The notes beneath the pieces were generated by a model. The model saw only the letters and a program-made list of their open reading frames with translations, did no database searches and was not told where the DNA came from. A stretch of 12,393 nucleotides of DNA from Jimgerdemannia flammicorona (taxonomy: Eukaryota; Mucoromycota; Endogonomycetes; Endogonales; Endogonaceae), in the NCBI GenBank assembly GCA_003990745.1, contig RBNI01005569.1:1-12393 (forward strand), written 5' to 3'. Below, one piece after another: positions 1-7,050 of the stretch (position 1 is its first letter; each line of letters starts with the position of its first letter). The position numbers were made by a program, and so were the translations under genes.

Positions 1-202
1 ATAAGGCCTTTCTAATGATACCAAGAACATTATAATCGGATTACGTGTTGCCGAGATATTAAGGAAAACGTTCCATTTGACGAAATTTCCAAAATCGGCA
101 AATCAAAGAATTTCCAAAATCGGCGATTCAGACGTTTTCCTTCATAACTCAGCAACGCATAATCGGATTTCAATGTTCTTGGTATCATTAGATAGGCCTT
201 AT
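1..202. repeat. Imperfect inverted repeat (foldback or MITE-like)
   Basis: Bases 1-71 pair as an imperfect inverted repeat with 132-202. Both arms begin from the outside with ATAAGGCCT and continue with CTAATGATACCAAGAACATT; the inner ends share AAGGAAAACGT. The 60-bp loop (72-131) holds two direct copies of AATTTCCAAAATCGGC (84-99 and 109-124). No long open frame is credible here; the short - strand frame is a shadow of the palindrome. The left arm starts at the first base of the window, so the true outer limit and any target duplication cannot be seen. It could be a miniature inverted-repeat element, a foldback element, or two head-to-head copies of a dispersed repeat. No transposase is visible. 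Confidence 0.8.
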
Positions 203-280
203 TAAGGGCTTTCAAATGACACCAAGATCATCAAATTTGGATGATTATTCATCAAGTTATTGATGTAAACATTTAATTGT
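203..280. repeat. Degenerate third copy of the inverted-repeat end
   Basis: Just after the right arm, 205-245 (AAGGGCTTTCAAATGACACC and onward) aligns without gaps to 3-43 (AAGGCCTTTCTAATGATACC and onward), matching at roughly three quarters of positions. It has the orientation of the left arm. The rest to about 280 is AT-rich and only loosely similar. This suggests the 71-bp unit is a dispersed repeat present in several tandem and inverted copies rather than a single hairpin. Confidence 0.5.
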
Positions 281-307
281 CTAATTTGGAAATCAAAACA
301 ATGGTTG

Positions 308-387
308 ATTCGAATCCATCCGGATGGGATTCGAATCCCATCCGAGTTGATCCGGATGGGATTCAATCCGAATCAATCCGAATCCAA
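308..387. repeat. ATCCGGAT palindromic repeat cluster
   Basis: A low-complexity block is built from ATCCGGAT, GGGATTCG, GAATCC and AATCCG words. The clearest palindrome is CGAATCC-ATCCGGATG-GGATTCG around 311-333. Further ATCCGGAT or AATCCGGATT cores lie near 350-357 and 376-385. The block separates the repeat DNA on the left from the truncated - strand retroelement on the right. I see no gene in it. Confidence 0.55.
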
Positions 388-393
388 TCCGGA

Positions 394-925
394 TTAAATT
401 GACTTGTTAGGAGCACTATTCAGTAGTAACTTGACACTTTCACTAATTGATAGCTTCTTGTCTTCTTTCTTTGGTCGGATCAGTGCCACAAAGGTACAGA
501 AGGGCCTTCTTGAACTGAATTTCTGAAAGAGTAGCAATTGGGGTTCTTGTCTGAGTCTTGTCTGACTTGATGGTAATGTTGGCTCCATTCTGAATCAAGG
601 TGACTTCATTCTTGATCCAATCAATCTGAGGGTTGTGCTGTGTAAGCCAGGGTTTGCCTAGGATCAGGTCATAGTCTCTTAGTAGTGCTACCTCGAAATC
701 TAAATGTTCCCAGTACTTCTGGATCTTGAGGGGAAGTTTAGCAGCAATTGAGTTGATTGGTAAGGTAGTGCCATCTGTGGTGACAACTCCACCATTCTTG
801 CCAGCTGGTTTGGTAAGAATCTTGAGCTTGTTGATGAGGTTCTTATTGATGAAGTTTCCAACAGCTCCGCTGTCTATAAGAACATCTAGTTCTTGTTCCT
901 TGACTAGACCTTTGAAAATGAGCAT
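394..925 (-). pseudogene. Aspartic protease and linker, frameshifted and truncated
   Basis: Continuing in frame after the dUTPase, LDVLIDSGAVGNFINKNLI carries the catalytic DSG (866-874) of a retropepsin, followed by the flap-side DGTTLPI and the C-terminal DYDLILGKPWL typical of Ty3/gypsy protease. The enzyme would cleave the polyprotein. After about position 520 the original frame ends at TAG 443-445. A second - strand frame (ending at TAA 394-396) then gives ALIRPKKEDKKLSISES, which resembles the linker of the + strand element (AISIRPSKGEPENSEED). A single-base indel near 490-520 is therefore likely. Homology is lost at about 394, before RT. Confidence 0.8.
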
Positions 926-1357
926 TGAATTGGCTTGGTTCTTGGCTATACTTGCAACTTTGTCAGTGCTGCCAAAGCCTTTCTGATCTCACTTAGTTAA
1001 GGACAGCTTGGTGACTTCTTTGATGACTGGTAGGGTGGCTCGCTCTAGAATGAGCTGTGTGATTCTGTCACCTTCATTGACGGTGTATGGCTAATTCTTG
1101 TGATTGACTAGCAGAACTTGCATTTCGCCTCAGAAGTCAGAATCAATGACTCCAGCACTAATATCCAATGAGTGCTTAAAGCTGAGACCAGATCTTGGTG
1201 CAATTCTTGCATAATGTTCCTTGGAGATTTCAACTGAAAGGCCAGTTGGAATAAGCCTTCTCTCATGTGCTGGAATAGTAACTTGTTGTACTGCTTAAAG
1301 GTCTAAACCAATGGCTCCTTCTGACTGTGCTTGAGGGATCTGGGTCTTGGGGTTGAC
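926..1357 (-). pseudogene. dut: Retrotransposon dUTPase domain, disrupted
   Basis: In the same frame as the gag and protease, the - strand shows the five trimeric-dUTPase motifs in order. Motif 1 is GAIGLDL-stop-A (about 1292-1318), motif 2 RIAPRSGLS (about 1182-1211), motif 3 GVIDSDF-stop-GE (1124-1153), motif 4 GDRITQLIL, and motif 5 KGFGST (965-982). The enzyme family hydrolyses dUTP to dUMP and pyrophosphate, limiting uracil in newly made DNA. Stops lie at 1295 (TAA), 1130 (TGA), 1091 (TAG) and 989 (TGA). Each sits where Gln or Arg is expected (for example the Arg of DYRGE), consistent with CAA, CGA or CAG mutated by C-to-T. Motif 2 is intact, unlike in the + strand element. Confidence 0.88.
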
Positions 1358-2015
1358 TCACATGAAATTGAGTACTACTTCTTGTTCAACTGATTGACCT
1401 TGGGTGTCTTTGGATAGGACCAGAATTCTCTTTAGTTTGGCAGTTTTCTTAGGATATTTGGTTGCAATGTGGCCAGGCTGATGACAAAAGAAGCAGGCTC
1501 CAGCCTTCTTGAGGTGCTCCTTTTCCTCGGGTGTAAGCTTGCCTTTCTTGTTCTTATCAATGATGTCTAGGTCCATGGGAGCAGGTCCAACAGTTCTGAC
1601 TTTGGATTCCTCCCTTCTGTGATTGTTGTTGTTGTTGAAAGGCGGTCTCTTCTGTTCAAAGCAGTGACCATAGGTGATGACATCAAATCTATCAGCAATT
1701 TTCATTACTATATCTAGGTCCTTGGGTTCTTCTAGTTCAATACGAACTCCTTTCAGGCCTTGGATGTACTTGTCGACCTTCTTGTCTTCAGTGACATGTG
1801 GTAATTCTAGCAGGATTGATAGGAATTGTACATTGTATGCTTGCACAGACTTGAGTTGTTTGACATTTGCCAGATAGTCTTGTGTGGCCTTAATGTTGTT
1901 GACTGGTTTGAATTGGCCTTGAATGGCATCAGAGAATTTACCCCAGGTCTTGATTTAGCCAGAGAATCTAGTATTCTGGACACGATTTTGCCACCAGATT
2001 GCAGCATTCCCTTGG
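1358..2015 (-). pseudogene. gag: Gag capsid and nucleocapsid fragment
   Basis: The - strand frame from 2015 starts inside capsid with AAIWWQNRV, a tryptophan pair usual in the Retrotrans_gag fold, and continues through KTWGKFSDAIQGQF and ELPHVTEDKKVDKYIQGL to a knuckle at 1454-1495. The knuckle reads C-FF-C-HQPG-H-IATK-Y. The final zinc-binding Cys is replaced by Tyr, a G-to-A change on this strand. TAA at 1955-1957 interrupts the frame where CAA (Gln) is plausible, and TGA at 1358-1360 closes it just before the dUTPase. The N terminus is missing because of the nested insertion. In life the product would be the structural protein of a retrotransposon particle that packages element RNA. Confidence 0.85.
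2011..2015. repeat. Probable 5-bp target site duplication, CTTGG (5' copy)
   Basis: CTTGG directly precedes the TG of the 5' LTR. The window ends two bases after the CA of the 3' LTR, and those bases (12392-12393) are CT, the first two of CTTGG. A 5-bp duplication is usual for Ty3/gypsy integrases (4-6 bp). The other three bases lie outside the window. Confidence 0.65.
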
Positions 2016-2124
2016 TGTAAGCGCACAACCTCCAAGCCACAGAAACCACACGTCATCCTCTGAACAAGCCACCGAAATCACACACGATCTTTGAACAAAT
2101 CTGGAAATCACCTGCAAGATCACG

Positions 2125-2180
2125 AAGCTGAGTCAAACAGAAGTCACAGCGCACAAAGCTGAGTCAATACCAAGTCACAG
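2125..2180 (+). promoter_or_regulatory. Twin 25-bp repeats with TGAGTCA sites
   Basis: Two direct 25-bp repeats (2125-2149 and 2156-2180) match at 21 of 25 bases. Each contains the palindromic bZIP (Gcn4/AP-1 class) consensus TGAGTCA, at 2129-2135 and 2160-2166. They end 18 bp before the ATG of the LTR-borne frame at 2199, so they could drive that frame or act as U3 enhancers. In the 3' LTR the first site is kept (10438-10444) while the second is TGAGTTA, a C-to-T loss. Function is inferred from the motif alone. Confidence 0.4.
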
Positions 2181-2198
2181 AATACAAGATTCACACAA

Positions 2199-3401
2199 AT
2201 GGGATCTTACCAATCCAGAACAAATACATATATACCCAGCCCCGAGATGCGTCGAAACAAAGAACCAAAACAAATAACAACCATAACTTCCAAACACACA
2301 AACATGACCACCGAGATCTACAAATGCATCCGTACTGACATTTGGAATGCTATTATCAACCGAGCCACACCCCCTCTGCCCCTCATGAATATCTACAGCC
2401 AAGCACCCCTCTACTTCGTAGAAGCCTGATGGAATGCCCTGAACATGCTTAATGAGGCCCACCGGATTGGACAAATCTCAAGCTACTACCAGATCGGCTG
2501 CCTCCTGGAAGACATGGTCGAACACCACCATGACACAGATATTACCCAGATGTCCCAACACCAGAAACTCATTGCCCGCAAACACCGAGAACTCTTTTAT
2601 GAGTACAGCACCTTTATTCCCTGCCTCTGAGTTACTACTAGCGAAATGGTTGCTACCCTGTCCTATGGCCAAATCAACAACATGATACAAGAACTCAACC
2701 ACAAGTACCTTGAGTACGTTGAAACCACAGACAGAACCTTCCCGCACCCCGACAATCACATCCTGCAAATGCCCCAAGTTGGATATACCATGAAGGATAT
2801 CTATGATATAATTAACTTCGACAAAGATGAAGCAGAAGACAATGATCCTTCTGATGCCGACATGACCTCAAGCCAAGGATCCCTTCCAACTCTGATCACA
2901 CCGCCAACTCTGCCGATGAACTTACAACAGTTCATAACCATGTACGAGACTTATTGGGACAATGACCACTGGTATGAATACCAATCTGCATTCACCCCCG
3001 ATTACTTCAACTACAATGAAGAGACCGGAGAACACAATCTGTACCTTCAGACAACCCTTGAGATTGAACCAACCACTCCACCACCCGAGTACAAATGACA
3101 TGAACCACAACCGCCAGCATACTACAACCTCGCGACTCATAGTGCTGTAACCTACAGAAGGTACGCAGATAGCGAATCCGATGAAAACGAAGACGATGCA
3201 CCACCTCTTCGCCCCCCAACACCTTATCCAGCATACGAGACAGATGATGCGATTCTGTGGGACGGAGATGAAGTTCCAATGTATTATTACCTCAGTGAAC
3301 AAGGAGAAGTAATCCACGAACTACTCTTCCTAGACAACTACTTCTTCAGAGATGATGCAATTGATGGTGATATCATCGAAGACTACCCAGACAGCGCCTA
3401 A
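2199..3401 (+). pseudogene. LTR (U3)-borne 401-codon frame, unknown protein, 5' copy
   Basis: A sense-strand frame starting at ATG 2199 and closing at TAA 3399-3401 lies entirely within the 5' LTR upstream of the TATA box. It has three in-frame stops, all TGA: 2427, 2628 and 3096. At 2427 the 3' LTR has CGA (Arg), so this stop is a C-to-T change; the other two TGAs are shared by both LTRs. The predicted product starts MGSYQSRTNTYIPSP. It is rich in Asp, Glu, Tyr and Pro, with an acidic serine cluster (SESDENEDD, about residues 323-332) followed by PPLRPPTPYP (about 335-344), and ends IIEDYPDSA. I see no signal peptide, membrane span, zinc finger or known catalytic motif, and I do not recognise it. 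U3-encoded proteins are known in some retroviruses but are unusual in fungal gypsy elements. Confidence 0.6.
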
Positions 3402-3444
3402 ACCTATAAATAGATTAGCAGTCATGGTATAGTTAGATTAGCCT

Positions 3445-3537
3445 TGTACGATGTGACTGTGAACTGACTCAGCAGTCAGACGATCTCTTGACATGTCAGA
3501 TTACACTTGTACTACATGACTGCATTCCGACTCAGCA
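3445..3537 (+). promoter_or_regulatory. 30-bp direct repeats upstream of the TATA box
   Basis: 3445-3474 and 3508-3537 match at 22 of 30 bases, sharing TGTAC, TGACTG and GACTCAGCA. The first contains a perfect TGACTCA (3465-3471), a Gcn4/AP-1-type bZIP site; the second has CCGACTCA instead. They lie about 55-145 bp upstream of TATAAATA, the usual place for U3 activating elements. The same pair is at 11754-11783 and 11817-11846 in the 3' LTR. Binding is inferred, not shown. Confidence 0.4.
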
Positions 3538-3590
3538 AAGCACTTAGTACTACACCTATATTTAGCATAGTCCAGATAGCCCCTCACTAG

Positions 3591-3598
3591 TATAAATA
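3591..3598 (+). promoter_or_regulatory. LTR TATA box (5' LTR)
   Basis: TATAAATA is followed by a CCCCCTCCCCC pyrimidine stretch. It is preserved in the 3' LTR. It would place the RNA start, and hence the U3/R border, near 3620-3630. It is the only strong TATA candidate correctly placed upstream of the AATAAA signal. Confidence 0.7.
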
Positions 3599-3714
3599 CC
3601 CCCTCCCCCAGACCTCAGAATCTCAGACCTGAACAATCCGAACACAACTCCTGAGCACTTCCCCACAATATCCCCCACACAACTACTCCTAGTATAGCAA
3701 TATCATGAATAGAG

Positions 3715-3720
3715 AATAAA
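3715..3720 (+). terminator. Poly(A) signal AATAAA in 5' LTR
   Basis: AATAAA lies about 125 bp downstream of the TATA box, inside the predicted R region, with A/T-rich sequence after it. R must contain the signal so that only transcripts reaching the 3' LTR are ended there; the functional copy would be at 12028-12033. Confidence 0.6.
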
Positions 3721-4078
3721 TCTATACAATAACCCACAAACCACTCTTAAGTAAATCTACTCCCTGTTAGGTCCTACTCCTAACCCCGTCACGAAATTTC
3801 CTTATTGGGTATTGTCTGCAGCGATATGCCAATTCAACTAAGCTGGCCTTAGTTTCTTGAACTTCCTGAAATACGGAAAATCCTGAACATCCAGAACTAG
3901 TCCAAAAAAGGACTTTGGTTGAGACGTCAACCCGATCTTGAAATCAATAAGCGTAGAGGACGTACTCCATACGAAATTGATCTTGACCATAAGAAAACGG
4001 TCTTCCAGAATATCCAGAACTTCCAGAAAACCCTTCCAGAACTACGTAACGGTTACTCTAAAAAGCAACCCTCTTACA
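3721..4078 (+). other. R/U5 region with in-frame open stretch
   Basis: This part of the LTR has repeated CCAGAA/TCCAGAAC words (for example around 3890-3897 and 4007-4045). From 3901 onward the gag frame is already open, reading RRGRTPYEIDLDHKKTV, and it continues through the LTR end and the PBS to TGA 4183. No ATG occurs in this stretch in that frame. It may be leader RNA that happens to be open, or the decayed N terminus of gag starting inside the LTR. Confidence 0.35.
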
Positions 4079-4081
4079 ACT

Positions 4082-4098
4082 TGGTAGCAGTGGTTTAC
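4082..4098 (+). other. Primer binding site (initiator-Met tRNA type)
   Basis: TGGTAGCAGTGGTTTAC begins 3 bp after the CA end of the 5' LTR. TGGTAGCAG is complementary to a tRNA 3' end CTGCTACCA, the acceptor end typical of eukaryotic initiator methionine tRNA, the commonest primer for gypsy elements. The match to a specific host tRNA past the first nine or so bases cannot be checked here. Confidence 0.7.
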
Positions 4099-4185
4099 AA
4101 TCCAATTCCGCTTCAAGACGCTTCCTCACCCCACTACAAACCCTTCTGCGAATTCCTACAAGTTGGTATAAAGCCCAACCTCTGA

Positions 4186-5085
4186 ACTAGAATTTATTCT
4201 GAACCATCTGACAATCTGGAGAGAATTGAACCTGACATACAAGGACAATTTGACCTCCACACCTGCAACAAGTGGGATAAACTTCACTCAAAGAAAGAAG
4301 TACTCCGATTAAACCAACAAATAGGTGAAACCCTATTCACTGAACTCCTTGTACTATACCCAGCAAGTCAAGACGAAGAAGGTCTTATAGAAGCCTTCTT
4401 TACTCTTCTCAATAAGAGTTTTGTCAGCTCCACAAACCCGAGCGACCTAGGACAACCAGCAGCAGTCTTTCTAGCCTTAGTTTCTCACGAAGCCCAAGCC
4501 TCTGTAGCCAAGTGGCTCAACTCTACCAATTTTCACCGCACCAGGACCAAGACCGCGTTATACTACCGATTCCAGAACAGCAAGGCCTACCATATTCTTA
4601 AGGAAGAAGCAAGAGAAACCCTTCATCAACTACCTGACCCCGAACCTGAAGCAGGCCCTGCTACAGCCCTATCTGAATCTGAAACCAATACTGAACCAGA
4701 ACTTGACTTTGAATTAAGTCTCTCTGAAATCAGATATACAACTGATTCTGTCTACTTTGACGCCGAGCAAACCCAAGTACACAGGGACCAAACCGAAGAG
4801 GAGGAGGAGTATCTCAGTGAATTCAATCCCGGATATACCGCCGAAGGAAATGAACCTCCATCAGGACAGAATACACCTACACAGCAACAGACAGCTATCT
4901 ATCAAGCCCTTACTCCAGACCCACAACTATTACTCCAGCAACTTATACAGACCCAAAGAACCCCATCACACTCTGCACCAGTACCTTAAGTAGTACCAGT
5001 AACACCACTATCAGCAGTCCAACCGCCTCCAGTAAACAATATAGCAAACCAACAGATTATAGACCTCACAGCCCAGGTAGCTATA
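4186..5085 (+). pseudogene. N-terminal gag extension, unrecognised
   Basis: About 300 codons precede the capsid-like part of gag in the same frame. The first half (for example LNQQIGETLFTELLVLYPAS and AAVFLALVSHEAQASVAKWL) looks helical and folded. The second half, after about 4620, is Pro/Glu/Ser- and Gln-rich (EPEAGPATALSESE, EEEEEYLSEF, QNTPTQQQTA) and probably disordered, ending at TAA 4987. Most gypsy gag proteins start much closer to the capsid. It could be a matrix-like or assembly region. I do not recognise a family, and the true start codon is unknown. Confidence 0.6.
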
Positions 5086-6057
5086 ATGGCAGCAACCATT
5101 ACTGCCTTAGCTGAACAAACCCGACCTACAAAAAATCTGAGTCTACCTACCTTCAATGGTACTGCACAAGAAGTCCAAAGCTTCATTAGTGTAGTTGACA
5201 CCAACTTCGAAGCCAATCAATGGACCAATGAGCGAGTTGCTGACCGTGTTCTGATGAACAATCAAGACCACACTCTGGAACAACTCTTTGCTACTACTAC
5301 AGCCTATGTCTGCCAAGTTGTTACATTCTTCCGAGGACCTGCCGAAGAATGGTAGTAAACCCTTCCTGAAAAACACCTCACATGGGACACCCGACCTGCA
5401 GTAGTTGCTCAGAATGCAGCAAACAATGCCCCAGGATATGGAGCCCATCCTGCAGCCCCTGGACTCAAACAACTCATGATTGCTCAATATCGCAGCGAAA
5501 CCATGATCACTGAGTCTCGAGTAAAACTTCGCAACCTCAAATTTGATGTACATGGCAAGGAGGAATTCGAAACCTTCTGTACAAAACTCGAGTCACTTCT
5601 GAACACCGTTGGCCTAGGATACATTACCAATGACAAAGCACGAAATAGTACAAGAGCAGACCATTTATTCGATGCCCTGCCTGAATGGCTTACTAGAAAA
5701 ATCCGAGAACAAGGATGCCCAGTTGGTTGTGACCATCAACAATGGTGTCTAGTAAGAATCAAGACTATGGTCAAGCAGATCCTAACAGCCGGACCCATTC
5801 TGCCCAGAAGACAATTCAATAACAAGGAAAAGACTTGGACTAAGAAAGAAGAACCCAAGTATGAAGCATCCCGAGCTCCCTTATCATCCACTTCGTGGAT
5901 ACCCAGAAATCATGAACCCACCCAGCCGAGTACCTTCAAGAAACTCACTGAAGGTGAAAGAAATGAACTTAGAAGAAGTGGAGCATGCTTCTATTGCCGA
6001 AAGACAGGACACATGGCCAGTGCCTGCCCTAACCGAAAACCACGAACAGCAACATGA
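5086..6057 (+). pseudogene. gag: Gag capsid and nucleocapsid with CCHC zinc knuckle
   Basis: The capsid begins around LSLPTFNGTAQEVQSFI (5137-5187), the usual N-terminal signature of Ty3/gypsy gag, continues through GPAEEW at 5335-5352, is broken by TAG-TAA (5353-5358), and resumes with TLPEKHLTWD. After a basic linker, the knuckle C-FY-C-RKTG-H-MASA-C (5986-6027) has all four zinc ligands in the CX2CX4HX4C spacing. The product would form the particle and bind RNA. TGA 6055-6057 follows the knuckle by nine codons; it may be a mutated codon or the real gag terminator. Confidence 0.88.
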
Positions 6058-6627
6058 GCAACTATTACCACTCTCCACCACCTCAACAACCTGACTACCA
6101 GAACCCTAGACTTTGTCAAGTTAAGACCAACGGCCAAAGCCCCAACCAAAGGAAGCCAAAAAGCAGCTGGATATGACCTGTATGCAGCCGAAGAAGCTAC
6201 AGTCTCTAACCGAGAAGTCAAACAAGTCTACACAGGAATCAGTATCCAAATCCCTGAAGGACATGTTGGAAGAATATGCTGTCACAGCAGCCTAGCATTG
6301 AAAGGACTCTCAGTAGAAGGAGGAGTCATTGACGAAGACTACACAGGCGAAATTATTGTCCTCATCCGAAACCACAGTTGGACACCCTTCAAGATTCCCA
6401 TTGGATTCTGTATTGCCCAGATCCTATTCGAAAAAATCGAGTCAAACCTGATAGTCAAGGAAGTCCCTGAATTACTGCCCACTATCCGAGGATCCAAAGG
6501 ATTCAGTTCATCAAACAAGGCCTCAGTCCAACCTACCATGAACAAGGAAGAACAATTCTATAAGAAAATCGAAGATGGATATATACCAAGTGGCCGATGC
6601 CCCCATGGTATTGGAATGTACTCTTCC
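6058..6627 (+). pseudogene. dut: Retrotransposon dUTPase domain
   Basis: All five trimeric-dUTPase motifs are present in frame between gag and protease. Motif 1 is AAGYDLYA (6163-6186), motif 2 GRICCHSSLA (6268-6297), motif 3 GVIDEDYTGEI (6322-6354), motif 4 GFCIAQIL (6403-6426), and motif 5 RGSKGFSSS (6487-6513). The family hydrolyses dUTP to dUMP and pyrophosphate. The Asp of motif 3 that positions the catalytic water is kept. Motif 2 has lost the usual P-R-S-G (now C-H-S-S), motif 3 the Arg of DYRGE, motif 4 the Arg of GDRIAQ (now Cys) and motif 5 a Gly. Several of these fit C-to-T or G-to-A decay, so this copy is probably inactive. Residues beyond motif 5 (to TGA 6628) form a linker to protease. 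Confidence 0.92.
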
Positions 6628-6630
6628 TGA

Positions 6631-7050
6631 ATGATTGATGATTGCTTCTCTTGTGTCAACGAACTGGCTCAAAGAAGAACTAACAGAAGGAAAGCTCCTA
6701 CAACCGAAATCACCACCATTGGATCAGACAAACTGCTTACACTTAAAGCTTTTGTCAACCGAGTACCTGTCAAGATCATGATAGACAGCGGTACCTTAGG
6801 TAACTTCATCAATGAAGAAACAGCCAACAGACTCAAGGTCTTCACCTCTCCAGTACAACAAACCCAAGCAGTTGCCACAGCTGATGGAACCTCACATATC
6901 ATTAGTAAGGAAGTCCGCAATCTGCCCTTCCAAATCGGTGACTATCGAGTACATGTTACCCTCTAGATCGTACCACTCCCAGACAACAAAATCATCCTTG
7001 GAACTCTATGGTTAAAACAAGAAAACCCCATGATCGATTGGGTAAACCAT
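6631..7050 (+). pseudogene. Retropepsin-like aspartic protease
   Basis: VPVKIMIDSGTLGNFINEE carries the catalytic DSG (6784-6792) in the form common to Ty3/gypsy proteases (DSGAxxNFI). The flap region includes ADGTSHII, and the C-terminal strand is IILGTLWLKQENPMIDW, close to the consensus ILGxxWL...P.IDW. TAG 6964-6966 interrupts just before it (VTL-stop-IVPLP) where CAG is likely. The enzyme would process the polyprotein as a dimer. It is similar in layout to the - strand element's protease but not nearly identical. Confidence 0.9.

Larger units (their letters stand above)
394..2015 (-). mobile_element. Truncated Ty3/gypsy element (gag-dUTPase-PR remnant)
   Basis: Read on the - strand from 2015 down to 394, one frame encodes retrotransposon gag, a CCHC-type knuckle, a dUTPase and an aspartic protease, the same order as in the + strand element here but with clearly different sequence. 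It is interrupted in gag by insertion of the + strand element at 2015/2016, so the N-terminal part of its gag should resume beyond 12393. On the other side the similarity ends near 394, in the protease-RT linker; no RT, integrase or LTR of this element is present before the repeats at 1-387. It carries in-frame stops and one probable frameshift and is a relic. Confidence 0.85.
2016..4078 (+). repeat. 5' LTR (2063 bp)
   Basis: The LTR matches 10325-12391 over its full length. The only length difference I find is 4 bp (AGCATAG here, AGCATATGTAG in the 3' copy near 11877-11883), which accounts exactly for 2063 versus 2067 bp. By eye about 80 substitutions (roughly 4%) separate the copies, almost all transitions in CpG or CpA contexts. 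Inferred layout: U3 2016 to about 3620 (containing a 401-codon frame and short upstream repeats), TATA box at 3591, R from about 3620 to about 3740 (AATAAA at 3715), then U5 to 4078. Confidence 0.95.

Noticed and set aside
30..215. 61-codon - strand frame
   Set aside because: Falls wholly within the inverted repeat and merely reflects it.
308..387. CRISPR-like array
   Set aside because: The repeats are short, overlapping and palindromic without regular spacers, and the context is eukaryotic retroelement DNA.
726..986. + strand frame of 86 codons over the - strand protease
   Set aside because: Complementary shadow of the protease region, where - strand motifs (DSGAVGNFI, ILGKPWL) are clear.
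2175..2777. 99-codon - strand frames at 2175-2474 and 2478-2777 (and 10484-10783, 10787-11086)
   Set aside because: Antisense to the U3 frame in both LTRs; no motif, and duplicated only because the LTR is duplicated.
2922..3317. 131-codon - strand frame, present again at 11231-11626, hydrophobic product
   Set aside because: It is the antisense shadow of the acidic, Tyr-rich U3 frame. It stays open because TGA on the + strand reads as TCA on the other. The + frame is three times longer and has a coherent composition.
5476..6057. Gag starting at the internal ATG 5476 as a separate gene
   Set aside because: The frame is continuous with capsid upstream; ATG 5476 only follows the TAG-TAA pair at 5353-5358, which looks like mutation.
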